Positions 13,967 to 21,953 of a DNA stretch of 29,687 nucleotides are shown here, piece after piece. Each line of letters starts with the position of its first letter. Position 1 is the first letter of the stretch. The DNA is from CAZGTQ01 sp964528575 (GTDB lineage Bacteria > Planctomycetota > UBA1135 > GCA-002686595), in the NCBI GenBank assembly GCA_964528575.1, contig CAZGTQ010000342.1, forward strand, positions 1-29,687, read 5' to 3'. The position numbers were made by a program, and so were the translations under genes. The notes under the pieces were generated by a model that saw nothing but the letters and a program-made list of their open reading frames with translations, had not been told where the DNA came from and ran no database searches.

Positions 13967-15558
13967 TGGCCTCGCGCGATCTGGACGCGATCGTCGTGGG
14001 CGGCGGCCACAACGGCCTCGCGTGCGCGGCGCTGCTCGCGAAGGCCGGCCGGCGCGTGCTCGTGCTCGAGCGCCGCCACAAGGTCGGGGGCGCGGCGGTG
14101 AGCGAGGAGCTCTTCCCCGGCTTCACGTACTCGGTCTGCTCGTACGTCGTCAGCCTGCTGCGTCCGTGGCTGATCCACGAGCTCGACCTCGCGCGCCACG
14201 GCCTCGAGATCCTGCCGCTCGAGTGCTCGTTCCTGCCGCTGCCCGACGGAGACTCGCTGTGCCGCTGGCCCGACGCCGGCGACACGCGCCGCGAGATCGC
14301 GCGCTTCAGCGCCCGCGACGCGGACGTCTATCCCGAGTTCGGCCGCACGATGGCGCACCTCGCGCGCTTCGTGAAGCCGCTGATCGACGCGCCGGCGCCG
14401 GAGCCGCGCACGAAGAACCCGCTCGAGCTGCTCTCGATCCTCCAGACCGGCAAGCGCTTCGCGAGCCTCGGCGGCGACAACGCGGAGCGCCTCGTCAAGA
14501 TGCTGACGATGAGCGCGTCGGAGTTCCTCGACGAGTGGTTCGAGTCCGACGTGCTCAAGGCGCCGATGTCGGTCAGCGGCATCATCGGCACGTTCCTCGG
14601 CGTGCGCTCGCCCGGCACCGCGTACGTGCTCTTGCACCACTACATGGGCGAGATCGACGGCGCGTTCCGCTCGTGGGGCTTCGCGCGCGGCGGCACGGGA
14701 GCGGTGAGCGATGCGTTCGCGTCCGCGGCGCGCGCGCACGGCGCCCAGATCCGCACGTCGGCGCCGGTCGAGCGGATCCTCGTCGAGGGCGACGCGGCGG
14801 TCGGGGTCGCGCTCGAGAGCGGCGAGGAGATCCGCGCGCGTGCCGTCGTCTCGGGCTGCGAGCCGCGGCTGACGTTCCTGCGGCTCGTCGGCTCGGCGCA
14901 CCTGCCGCCGGAGTTCGTCGACGACCTGCGCCGCTACAAGCTGCGCGGGAGCTCGGGCAAGGTGAACCTCGCGCTCGACCGCTTCCCCGAGCTCGCGTGC
15001 CGCCCCGGCGACGGCCTGCACGTGCGCGGCGACATCGCAATCGCGCCGTCGACCGAGTACCTGCAACGCGCGTACGAAGAGGCGAAGTACGGCGCGTTCA
15101 GCGCGCGGCCGTACATCAACGTCGTGATCCCCTCGCTCTCCGACCCGACCGTCGCGCCGCCGGGCAAGCACGTGATGTCGTGCTTCGTGCAGTACGCGCC
15201 GTACGCGATCGCCGAGGGGCCCGAGCGCTGGCCCGAGCAGCGCGAGGCGTTCGGCGACGCGGTCGTCGACACGCTCGCCGAGTACGTGCCCGGCCTGCGC
15301 GACATGATCCTGCACCGCCAGGTCCTCACGCCGTGGGACCTCGAGACGGAGTTCGGGCTGACCGAGGGCAACATCTTCCACGGCGAGCTCTCGCTCGAGC
15401 AGCTCGGCTTCCTGCGCCCCGCGGCGGGGTACGCGCGCTACCGGACGCCGCTGCGCCGGCTGTGGCTGTGCGGGTCCGGCGCGCACCCCGGCGGCGGCAT
15501 CATGGGCGCGCCGGGCGGGCTCGCCGCGCGCGCGATGCTGAAGGCGAGGGCGGTGTGA
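13966..15558 (+). CDS. PYROXD2/CrtI-like FAD oxidoreductase, first copy
   Basis: This 530-residue protein begins with an ADP-binding Rossmann motif, VVGGGHNGLACAALLAKAG, then VLVLERRHKVGGAA, typical of the phytoene desaturase-like superfamily and specifically PYROXD2-type proteins. Further marks are FPGFTYSVCSYVVSLL, the central FLGVRSPGTAYVLLHHYMG, GGTGAVSDAFASAA and the C-terminal FAD-binding WLCGSGAHPGGGIMGAPGG. The family is a set of FAD-dependent amine/alkene oxidoreductases whose members mostly lack defined substrates. No carotenoid genes are next to it, so phytoene desaturation is not supported. It is coupled to the GcvT-like gene (one-base overlap) and the second copy (GTGA overlap), so the proteins are probably made together. 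Confidence 0.9.
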   Translation: MASRDLDAIVVGGGHNGLACAALLAKAGRRVLVLERRHKVGGAAVSEELFPGFTYSVCSYVVSLLRPWLIHELDLARHGLEILPLECSFLPLPDGDSLCRWPDAGDTRREIARFSARDADVYPEFGRTMAHLARFVKPLIDAPAPEPRTKNPLELLSILQTGKRFASLGGDNAERLVKMLTMSASEFLDEWFESDVLKAPMSVSGIIGTFLGVRSPGTAYVLLHHYMGEIDGAFRSWGFARGGTGAVSDAFASAARAHGAQIRTSAPVERILVEGDAAVGVALESGEEIRARAVVSGCEPRLTFLRLVGSAHLPPEFVDDLRRYKLRGSSGKVNLALDRFPELACRPGDGLHVRGDIAIAPSTEYLQRAYEEAKYGAFSARPYINVVIPSLSDPTVAPPGKHVMSCFVQYAPYAIAEGPERWPEQREAFGDAVVDTLAEYVPGLRDMILHRQVLTPWDLETEFGLTEGNIFHGELSLEQLGFLRPAAGYARYRTPLRRLWLCGSGAHPGGGIMGAPGGLAARAMLKARAV

Positions 15559-17120
15559 AGCGCGACGTCGTGGTGATCGGCGCCGGTCACCAGGGGCTCG
15601 CGGCGGCGACGGTGCTCGCCGCGCACGGGCGCTCGGTCGTGGTCGTCGAGCGAGCGGAGCGGCCCGGCGGCGTCGCGGCGCGCGTCCAGGTCTGTGCGGA
15701 GTTCTTCGCGGGCGGGCTGCTGCACGACGCCGCGCGCGCCGCGCCGGGGCTCGTCGACGGGCTCGGGCTCGGCCGGCACGGGCTGCGCGTGCGCGCGCAC
15801 GGCGCGCCGACGCTCGTGCCCGACCCCGCGGGCGGCGCGCGGGCGCTGTGGATCGACGGCGACCCGGTGCGCGTGCGCGCCTCGCTCGCCGACCGCGGTC
15901 CGCGCGTCCTCGAGCGTTACCAGGCGTGGCGCGCGTTCCTCGACGCGGTCGCGCCGCTCGTCGCCGCGCTCGCCGCGAGCCCGCCGCCGCCGCTCGACGG
16001 CGCGGGTCCGGGCGAGCTCGCCACGCTCGCGCGCCGCGGGCTCGCGCTGCGCCGGCTCGACGAGCGCACGATGGTCGCGCTGCTGCGCGCGGTGCCCTCG
16101 TCCGCGGCCGACTGGCTGCACGAGCACCACGACGACGAGCTCGTGCGCGCCGCGCTCGCTGCGCCCGGCCTGATCGGGAGCTTCCACGGCCCGCGCGCCC
16201 CCGGCACCGCGGCCGCGCTGCTCCTGCGCCACGCGCCGGTCGGCGACGAGATCGACGGCGGCCCGACCGCGCTCACCGATGCGCTGGTCGCGGCGAGCGC
16301 CGCGCAGGGCGCCGAGCTGCGCACCGGAGCGCGCGTCACGCGGATCGTCGTCGAGGACGGCCACGCGCGCGGCGTCGAGCTCGAGGGCGGCGAGCGCATC
16401 GACGCGGCGGTCGTCGCGTCGTCGGCCGACCCGCGCACCACGCTGGAGGGCCTCGTCGCGCCGCGCGCGCTTCCCGGCCGCCTCGAGCGCGCGATCGGCA
16501 CGTGGCGCGCGCGCGGCTCGACCGCGGCGGTGCGCATCGCGCTCGACGCGCCGCCGCGCTTCCGCGGCGATCCGGACGGCGAGGCGCTGCGCGTGCGGCT
16601 CGTCGCGACGCTCGACGACCAGGAGCGCGCGGCCGACGCCCTGCAGCACCGCACGCTCGTGCTCGACGAGCGCGCGCCCGGTTTCGCGACGATCGACGTC
16701 CACGTGCCGACGCGCGAGCGGCCGGGTCTGGCGCCGCTCGGCGCGCACGTCGTGAGCGCGTTGCTCCAGGGCGTGCCGTACGCTCCGCGCGACGGCTGGA
16801 GCGACGAGCGCCGCGAAGCGCTCGGACGCGCGACCCTGCGCGCGCTCGACGCCGCCGCCCCGGGCCTGGCCGCGTCGGTGCGCGCGATCGACGTGCTCGC
16901 GCCGCCCGACGTCGAGACACGCCACGGCCTCGCCGGCGGCCATCTGCTCCACGGCGAGCTCGGACTGGACCAGCTCTGGTGGATGCGGCCGGTGCGCCTG
17001 TGCGCGCGCTACGCGACCCCGATCCGCGGGCTCTTCCTGTGCGGGAGCGGCAGCCACCCGGGCCCGACGCTGCGCGGCGGCGCGGGCGTCCTCGCGGCGC
17101 GCGCGATCCTGGCGAGCTGA
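15555..17120 (+). CDS. PYROXD2/CrtI-like FAD oxidoreductase, second diverged copy
   Basis: This 521-residue protein starts at a GTG overlapping the previous stop by 4 bases. It carries its own Rossmann motif VVIGAGHQGLAAATVLAAHG and VVVVERAERPGGVAA. The central part (FHGPRAPGTAAALLLRHAP) and C-terminus (FLCGSGSHPGPTLRGGAG) align with the first copy. Here the C-terminal GGGIMGAPGG motif of copy one is replaced by PGPTLRGGAG, close to the FAD site, and the sequence is richer in Ala and Arg. The arrangement suggests a tandem duplication followed by divergence: the copies may form a heteromeric enzyme, or the second may have a different or reduced activity. GAGGG lies 4 bases ahead of the GTG. 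Confidence 0.88.
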   Translation: MKRDVVVIGAGHQGLAAATVLAAHGRSVVVVERAERPGGVAARVQVCAEFFAGGLLHDAARAAPGLVDGLGLGRHGLRVRAHGAPTLVPDPAGGARALWIDGDPVRVRASLADRGPRVLERYQAWRAFLDAVAPLVAALAASPPPPLDGAGPGELATLARRGLALRRLDERTMVALLRAVPSSAADWLHEHHDDELVRAALAAPGLIGSFHGPRAPGTAAALLLRHAPVGDEIDGGPTALTDALVAASAAQGAELRTGARVTRIVVEDGHARGVELEGGERIDAAVVASSADPRTTLEGLVAPRALPGRLERAIGTWRARGSTAAVRIALDAPPRFRGDPDGEALRVRLVATLDDQERAADALQHRTLVLDERAPGFATIDVHVPTRERPGLAPLGAHVVSALLQGVPYAPRDGWSDERREALGRATLRALDAAAPGLAASVRAIDVLAPPDVETRHGLAGGHLLHGELGLDQLWWMRPVRLCARYATPIRGLFLCGSGSHPGPTLRGGAGVLAARAILAS

Positions 17121-17191
17121 GTCCGAGCCCAACTGCAGCCCGCCGCCAGCCCGCCTCCAGAGTTGCGCCCGCGGGCGCCGACGAGGAACCC

Positions 17192-17416
17192 GTGGAATCG
17201 GTCACGCGGCTCGTCCTGCTCGCGGTGCTCGCGCCGCTGTGGATCCCGTTCGTCCGGGCGCTGTGGAGCGAGCTGCGCGAGAGCATCGCGCGGGCCGACG
17301 CGCAGGAGCGACGCGCTCCCCGCTCGCACGCGCGCGGGACCCGCCGCACGCCGCCGGTCGTCCGCCGCGACGCGGCCTCACGGGTGCGCAAGCTCCCGCC
17401 GCGCAGCCGGTTCTGA
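17192..17416 (+). CDS. Small membrane protein, second copy (GTG start)
   Basis: This 74-residue protein starts at GTG 17192 with GAGGA (17183-17187) 4 bases upstream; it can be missed because it lacks an ATG. It has one N-terminal hydrophobic helix (about residues 4-22, VTRLVLLAVLAPLWIPF), then a helix with Leu/Glu/Arg pattern (VRALWSELRESIA), and a basic tail ending PPRSRF. It is recognisably paralogous to the protein at 12305-12721 in the helix and following segment. It lies 71 bp after the second oxidoreductase on the same strand, so it is probably the last gene of that operon. Function is unknown. Confidence 0.65.
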   Translation: MESVTRLVLLAVLAPLWIPFVRALWSELRESIARADAQERRAPRSHARGTRRTPPVVRRDAASRVRKLPPRSRF

Positions 17417-17446
17417 GCGGCCGCCCCCGCTGGCGCAAGGGCGCGC

Positions 17447-18841
17447 TCAGGACGCGAGCAGCGCGTCGATCCGGCCGTCGAGATCCTGGAGCGCCTGCGT
17501 CTGCTCGGGCGTGAGCGCCGGCAGGTCGAACAGGTTCTGGCTCTCGGTCGGATCGTTCAGGAGGTCGAAGAACCCGGGTCCGTAGAGCGGGTCGGTGACC
17601 AGGCTCGAGCGGATCAGCTTCCAACGCGTGTCCCGCATCGCGCGACCTTCGAGCGTGTACGGACCCTGCTTCTGGTTGGGCTTGAAGATCTCGGCGTACA
17701 GGTGCGTGCGCAGCGACGGCGCGGACGGGTTGCGCAGGTAGCGCACGATGCTGATCGAGTCGAGCGTCTGCTTGCGCGGCAGCGCCGCGGTGAGGTTCGC
17801 ACCGGTCAGCTCGGCGACGGTCGCGAACAGGTCCGTCGTGCTGACGAACGCCTGGCTCACCGACCCCGGCGCCTGGACGGCGGGCCCGGCGACGATGAGC
17901 GGGACGCGGATGCCGCCCTCGTACAACGTCGCTTTCGCCTTCAACGGATCGAACGGCGCCACGGTCGTCGCGCTCGGGGTGCCGTTGTCGCCAACGAAGA
18001 TCACGGTGGTCTCCGCCAGCTCCTCCGGCCCGATCAGCGCCAACAGCCGGCCGATCTCCGTGTCCATCGCCTCGAGGATCGCGCGGTAGTACGGGCGCGG
18101 GTCGACGAGCGGCGGAGGCGCGCTCGACAGGTCGACGCTGTGCAGGTTCGCAGGCGGCGCCTCCCACGGCTGGTGGCCCGCGTTGAACGCGACGTACGCG
18201 AACCACGGACGGCTGCGCTGCTTGATCCACAGCGCCGCGTCGTCGACGGTCACGCTCGTGACGTACGGGCCGATCGAGATGGTCGCGATGCCGTCGTCGA
18301 CCTTCTCGTAGGCGTAGTAGCTCGGCGGGTTGGTCAGCGTCCCGTGGAACGCGTCGAAGCCCGCCAGGTTCGGGTTGAGCGGTCCGCCGACCGTCGACGC
18401 GCCGAGGTGCCATTTGCCGAATGCGCCGTGCTCATAGCGGCTGCGCGTACCGCGGTCGAGCATCTCGGGGATCGTCACCTCCCCCAGCGGCAGCGGCCCC
18501 GGCCCGAGCTCGACCGTGTGGCCGATGCCGGTGCGGAAGCCGTAGCGGCCCGTGAGGATCGCCGCGCGGGTCGCGGAGCACACGGGGTTGGACCAGACCG
18601 TCTCGAAGCGCACGCCGCTCTGCGCGAGCGCGTCGACGTTCGGCATGTTCGGCAAGTCCGAGCCGACGCCGTAGGAAGCGATCTGATCGATCCCGACGTC
18701 GTCCGTGACGATCAGGAGCACGTTGCCGCGGGTCGTGACGGGCGCCGACGCCATCCGGACGGCCACCTTCTGGGCTCCAGCCAGGGTCGCGAGGGCTGCC
18801 AGGGCGGCGAAGACGAGAACGGTCGGCCGAATAGTGTGCAT
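17447..18841 (-). CDS. Exported formylglycine-type sulfatase
   Basis: This 464-residue protein has a signal peptide (residues 1-23, cleavage near LAGAQ). It has a complete sulfatase active site: VTDDVGID (Asp47, Asp48), CSATR at Cys88 with AAILTGRYGFRTG, FGKWHLG (Lys143, His145), AGHQPWE (His223) and VGDNGTPS (Asp285, Asn286). This is an arylsulfatase-type enzyme of PF00884, unlike the two Thr-type lipoproteins in this window. The formylglycine motif is CxAxR rather than CxPxR; Ala at that place is known from sulfatases matured by anaerobic radical-SAM enzymes (anSME). The substrate is probably an external sulfate ester, not determinable here. The start ATG at 18841 gives the signal peptide; the frame continues upstream without features. 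Confidence 0.93.
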   Translation of the reverse strand: MHTIRPTVLVFAALAALATLAGAQKVAVRMASAPVTTRGNVLLIVTDDVGIDQIASYGVGSDLPNMPNVDALAQSGVRFETVWSNPVCSATRAAILTGRYGFRTGIGHTVELGPGPLPLGEVTIPEMLDRGTRSRYEHGAFGKWHLGASTVGGPLNPNLAGFDAFHGTLTNPPSYYAYEKVDDGIATISIGPYVTSVTVDDAALWIKQRSRPWFAYVAFNAGHQPWEAPPANLHSVDLSSAPPPLVDPRPYYRAILEAMDTEIGRLLALIGPEELAETTVIFVGDNGTPSATTVAPFDPLKAKATLYEGGIRVPLIVAGPAVQAPGSVSQAFVSTTDLFATVAELTGANLTAALPRKQTLDSISIVRYLRNPSAPSLRTHLYAEIFKPNQKQGPYTLEGRAMRDTRWKLIRSSLVTDPLYGPGFFDLLNDPTESQNLFDLPALTPEQTQALQDLDGRIDALLAS

Positions 18842-18888
18842 AGTCGCTGGTGACGTCGCCGAGCGCGGGCGGGGGCCCCGAGATGGGA

Positions 18889-18894
18889 ATCTTA
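18889..18894 (-). promoter_or_regulatory. -10 element (TAAGAT) of the sulfatase gene
   Basis: TAAGAT on the minus strand (18894-18889) predicts a start near 18882 and a leader of about 41 bases before the ATG at 18841. No convincing -35 is visible; a palindrome lies about 41 bases upstream of the -10 (18935-18948). Confidence 0.3.
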
Positions 18895-18934
18895 GCCTGT
18901 TCCGGGAGTGGCGGAGCCTCCCTGGGACGGGCTG

Positions 18935-18948
18935 ACCGCAATTGCGGT
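18935..18948. promoter_or_regulatory. 14-bp perfect palindrome, candidate operator
   Basis: ACCGCAATTGCGGT is its own reverse complement. It lies in the 185-bp gap upstream of the sulfatase gene, about 40 bases beyond its putative -10, a usual place for an activator or repressor dimer. No regulator is identified. Confidence 0.35.
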
Positions 18949-19026
18949 GCCGGGAGAACCGCTGGAAACGGCGCGACGCCGCTCGAATCCCGCTCCAAGC
19001 CGCTCCAAGGCGACGAGCGACGGCCG

Positions 19027-19350
19027 TCAGCGGGGCGGCTGCGGCGCGCGCACGATCGTCGTCAGCGCGTCGTCGTCCCGACCGCGGTAGCCGCAGCCGC
19101 GGCACCCCGGACAGGGCGTGGCGGCATCGGGAGCGGGCTTGTTGCCGCGCTCGCGATCGACCCGCCCCTCGCCCCCGCAGAAGCCGCACAGACCCACCTT
19201 GGCGCCGTGGACCGGGTGCACGAGGACCGAGCCGCTGCCGCCGCAGGCCGGACAGGGGCTCTCGCCGTCCGGGTCGGCGCGGCTTGCGCGCGCGACGTCC
19301 ACGCGGCCTTCTCCGCCGCAGAACGCGCAGCTCACGAGAATCATGCTCAT
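19027..19350 (-). CDS. Stand-alone DnaJ-type zinc-finger repeat protein
   Basis: This 107-residue protein contains four CxxCxGxG-like motifs: CAFCGGEG, CPACGGSG, CGFCGGEG and CPGCRGCG. This is the spacing of the DnaJ cysteine-rich domain, which folds around two zinc ions. There is no J-domain, signal peptide or membrane segment, so it is a small cytoplasmic protein consisting mainly of this domain. The first and third motifs are near-identical (CGGEGRVD), suggesting internal duplication. Isolated domains of this kind occur in other bacteria with chaperone-like, redox or unknown roles; none is demonstrated here. A second Met lies at codon 3. A -10-like TATCAT is upstream at 19377-19382. It sits between the kinase-TPR and sulfatase genes, same strand. 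Confidence 0.8.
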   Translation of the reverse strand: MSMILVSCAFCGGEGRVDVARASRADPDGESPCPACGGSGSVLVHPVHGAKVGLCGFCGGEGRVDRERGNKPAPDAATPCPGCRGCGYRGRDDDALTTIVRAPQPPR

Positions 19351-19376
19351 CGAACGCCTGCCCGTCGCTCGCGCCG

Positions 19377-19382
19377 ATGATA
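19377..19382 (-). promoter_or_regulatory. -10 element (TATCAT) of the zinc-finger gene
   Basis: TATCAT (5/6 match to TATAAT) on the minus strand predicts a start near 19370 and a leader of about 20 bases. The -35 is weak. Confidence 0.35.
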
Positions 19383-19419
19383 CCGACCGCGACGCCCCGG
19401 TCCCAGCCCGCGGCGCGCG

Positions 19420-21948
19420 CTACGGAGGCGCCGCGCCCAGACGCGCGAGCAGCGCCGCCGCGGCGCGCGCGTAGCCGTCCTCGGCGGCGAGCCCGGCGAC
19501 CGCCGCGCGCGCGTGCCCGATCGCCTCGTCCTGCGCTCCCAGCTCCGCGAGCACCCCCGCGAGATCCGCGCGTCTGCGCAGCGTCGTCGGATGCTCGGCC
19601 CCCAGCGTGGCGCCGTAGCCCTCGACCGTGTCGCGGTACTGCGGCTCCGCCTCCGCGTGCCGCCCGCCGGCGACGAGCATGTCCGCGTAGTTGCGTTGCA
19701 CGTCGAGCACGGCGACGTGCCGCGGCCCCACGAGCGCGCGCAGCCCCGCGAGCACGTCGCGGTAGAGCGGCTCGGCCTCGTCGTAGCGCTCGAGCTGCGT
19801 GAGCACGAGCGCGACGTGGCCGAGCGCGCCGAGCGTGTCGGGATGGTCCGGCCCGAGCGCCTCGCGCCGCCCCGCGGCGACCGCGCGGAACGCGTCGAGC
19901 GCCTCCTCGAAGCGGCTGCGCGCGAACGACAGCGACGCGACGTTGTGGCGCGCCGCGAGCGTGTCGGGATGCGCGTCGCCGTGCACGTCCCGCTGCGCCT
20001 CGAGCAGCGCGGCGTACAGCTCCTCGGCCGCGTCGAGCCGACCCGACCGGCGCTCGACCAGCGCGAGGTTGTTCAGGCACTTGAGCGTGTCCGGATGCGC
20101 CGGCGCGCGCGCGCTCATCGCGCGGTACGCCTCGGCGAACAGCGGCCGCGCCTCGTCGAGCCGGCCGAGGCTGAGATACGCGCCCGCGAGGTTGTTCATG
20201 CGCACGAGCGTGTCGGGGTGCTCGTCGCCCAGCGCGCGGCGGCTGAGCGCGAGCGCTTCGCGCGCGAGCTCGATCGAGCGCTCGTAGCCGCCGCGCAGGA
20301 GCTCGAGCTGCGCGAGGTTCGAGAGCACGTCGAGCTCCGCCGGGTCCTCTTCGTCGAGCGCGCGCAGCTCCGCGAGCGACGCGACGAGCAACGGCTCGGC
20401 GTCCTCGTAGCGCGCGAGCGACACGCGCACCGCGCCGAGCTCCGCGCGCGCCCGCGCGACCGCGGCCGCGTCCGGCTCGCGCTGCGCCTCGGCCTGCGCC
20501 GCGCGCACCGCGAGCGCGCGCTCGAGCAGCGGCTCCGCGTCCTCGTAGAGCCCGAGCGCGACGTACAGCCGCGCCATCGTGGCGAGCACGTCCGCGCGCA
20601 CGTCCGGGTCGTCGACACCGTCGACGCCCAGAGCGCGCGCCTCGCGGTCGAGCAGCTCTTTCACCGTCAGCGTCGCGCCTTGCGCGCGCGCCGGGTCCTG
20701 CGCCTCGAACAGCCCCGTCAAGACGTCGAGCACCTGGGCCCGCGTGCGCGCCTCGCGTCCGGCGCGCTCCGCCTGCTCGCGCGCCTCGACGTACAGGCCC
20801 GAGCTCGTCCCCAGCCCGCCGAGCAGCGCGAGCAGCGCCGCCGCGCTCGCGAGCGCCGCCGCCCGGTTGCGCCGCACCCACTTGCGCAGCTCGACGAGCG
20901 CGCCGGTGCGGTGCGCGCGCACGACGCGGTTCTCGAGGTAGGCGCGCAGGTCGTCCGCCGCGGCGCCGAGGTCGGGGTAGCGCGCGCCTGCCTCGCCCGC
21001 CATCGCCTTCTCGCAGATCGCGACGAGCTCCGCCGGCGCGTGCGGAGCGGCGCGCGCGAGCGGCTCGACGTCGCCGCTCAGCACGTCGCGCAGGCTCGGC
21101 CGGCCTCCGTCGGGCCGCGCGTGCGGCGGCCGCCCCGCGAGGAGCTCGTACAGGATCGCGCCGACCGCGTAGACGTCGGTCGCGGGGCCGAGCTCGTCCA
21201 CGACGCCCCGCGCCTGCTCGGGCGACATGTAGCCCGGCGTGCCGACGACGTCGCCGGTGAGCGTCGCGAGCGAGGGCAACAGCCCCGAGTCGGTCGCGTC
21301 CCGCCGGTCGGTGCGCACGGAGTCGAGGACGCGCTCGCTGCGGCCGAGCACGCGCGCCACGCCCCAGTCGACGACGTACACCTCGCCGAAGCTCCCGACC
21401 ATCACGTTCGACGGCTTGAGGTCGCGGTGGATCACCCCGCGCGCGTGCGCGAACGCGACCGCCTCGCACACCTTGAGCAGCACGCCGAGCGCGCGCGTCA
21501 CGGTCCACCCGTCGCGTCCCGCGTGCACGAGCGCGAGCACGTCGGCGAGCGAGCGCCCGCGCACGAGTCGCATCGTGAAGTACGCGCACCCGTCGGCGTC
21601 GATGCCGAGCTCGTGCACGGGCACGATCCCGGGGTGCTCGAGCTGCGCGGTGACCTGCGCCTCGTCGAGGAACCGCCCGAGCGCGAGCGCGTGCTCGTTC
21701 GACGAGCTCCCGTCCTCGGCGCGCTCGTCGTGCAGCACCTTCATCGCGACGTCGCGCCGCAGGCCCCGATCGAGCACGCGCAGCACCGCGCCGCCCGCGC
21801 CGCGTCCGACCTCGCCCTTCAAGCGGTAGCGCTCGGCGCTCCCGCTCGTCCCGGCGACGCGCGCGAGCAACTCTCGCGAAATCCGCTCGACGTCGACCCG
21901 CCCGTCCCGCGACGTCGCCGACGTCCCGTCGTCTCGAGCTCCTGCCAT
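19420..21948 (-). CDS. Membrane Ser/Thr protein kinase with TPR sensor region
   Basis: This is an 842-residue protein. The kinase domain spans about residues 41-335: Gly-rich loop GEVGRGAGGAV, Lys70 in VAMK, Glu97, HRDLKPSN (Asp176), and DWG at 194-196 in place of DFG; GTPGYMSPEQ closes the activation segment. DWG retains the metal-binding Asp, so activity is expected. One transmembrane helix follows (about 363-383). The remaining about 450 residues are repeated helix pairs of the TPR type (YEDAEPLLERALA, ALGDEHPDTL, GRLDEARPLFAEAYR and so on), likely the extracytoplasmic sensing or protein-binding part. This architecture is common in Planctomycetota and Myxococcota signalling proteins. ATG 21948 is used because the longer frame would run through the tRNA gene. 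Tandem repeats lie just ahead of the start. Confidence 0.92.
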   Translation of the reverse strand: MAGARDDGTSATSRDGRVDVERISRELLARVAGTSGSAERYRLKGEVGRGAGGAVLRVLDRGLRRDVAMKVLHDERAEDGSSSNEHALALGRFLDEAQVTAQLEHPGIVPVHELGIDADGCAYFTMRLVRGRSLADVLALVHAGRDGWTVTRALGVLLKVCEAVAFAHARGVIHRDLKPSNVMVGSFGEVYVVDWGVARVLGRSERVLDSVRTDRRDATDSGLLPSLATLTGDVVGTPGYMSPEQARGVVDELGPATDVYAVGAILYELLAGRPPHARPDGGRPSLRDVLSGDVEPLARAAPHAPAELVAICEKAMAGEAGARYPDLGAAADDLRAYLENRVVRAHRTGALVELRKWVRRNRAAALASAAALLALLGGLGTSSGLYVEAREQAERAGREARTRAQVLDVLTGLFEAQDPARAQGATLTVKELLDREARALGVDGVDDPDVRADVLATMARLYVALGLYEDAEPLLERALAVRAAQAEAQREPDAAAVARARAELGAVRVSLARYEDAEPLLVASLAELRALDEEDPAELDVLSNLAQLELLRGGYERSIELAREALALSRRALGDEHPDTLVRMNNLAGAYLSLGRLDEARPLFAEAYRAMSARAPAHPDTLKCLNNLALVERRSGRLDAAEELYAALLEAQRDVHGDAHPDTLAARHNVASLSFARSRFEEALDAFRAVAAGRREALGPDHPDTLGALGHVALVLTQLERYDEAEPLYRDVLAGLRALVGPRHVAVLDVQRNYADMLVAGGRHAEAEPQYRDTVEGYGATLGAEHPTTLRRRADLAGVLAELGAQDEAIGHARAAVAGLAAEDGYARAAAALLARLGAAPP

Positions 21949-21953
21949 GGTCG

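Noticed and set aside
18850..19380. 176-codon plus-strand frame opposite the zinc-finger gene
   Set aside because: The minus-strand frame has four CxxCxGxG motifs; the plus frame is motif-free and Ala/Arg-rich.
18842..21589. Reading the sulfatase as one giant protein from 21589
   Set aside because: The frame is open that far, but the signal peptide at 18841 marks the true start and the upstream part is antisense-phase shadow of the kinase-TPR gene.
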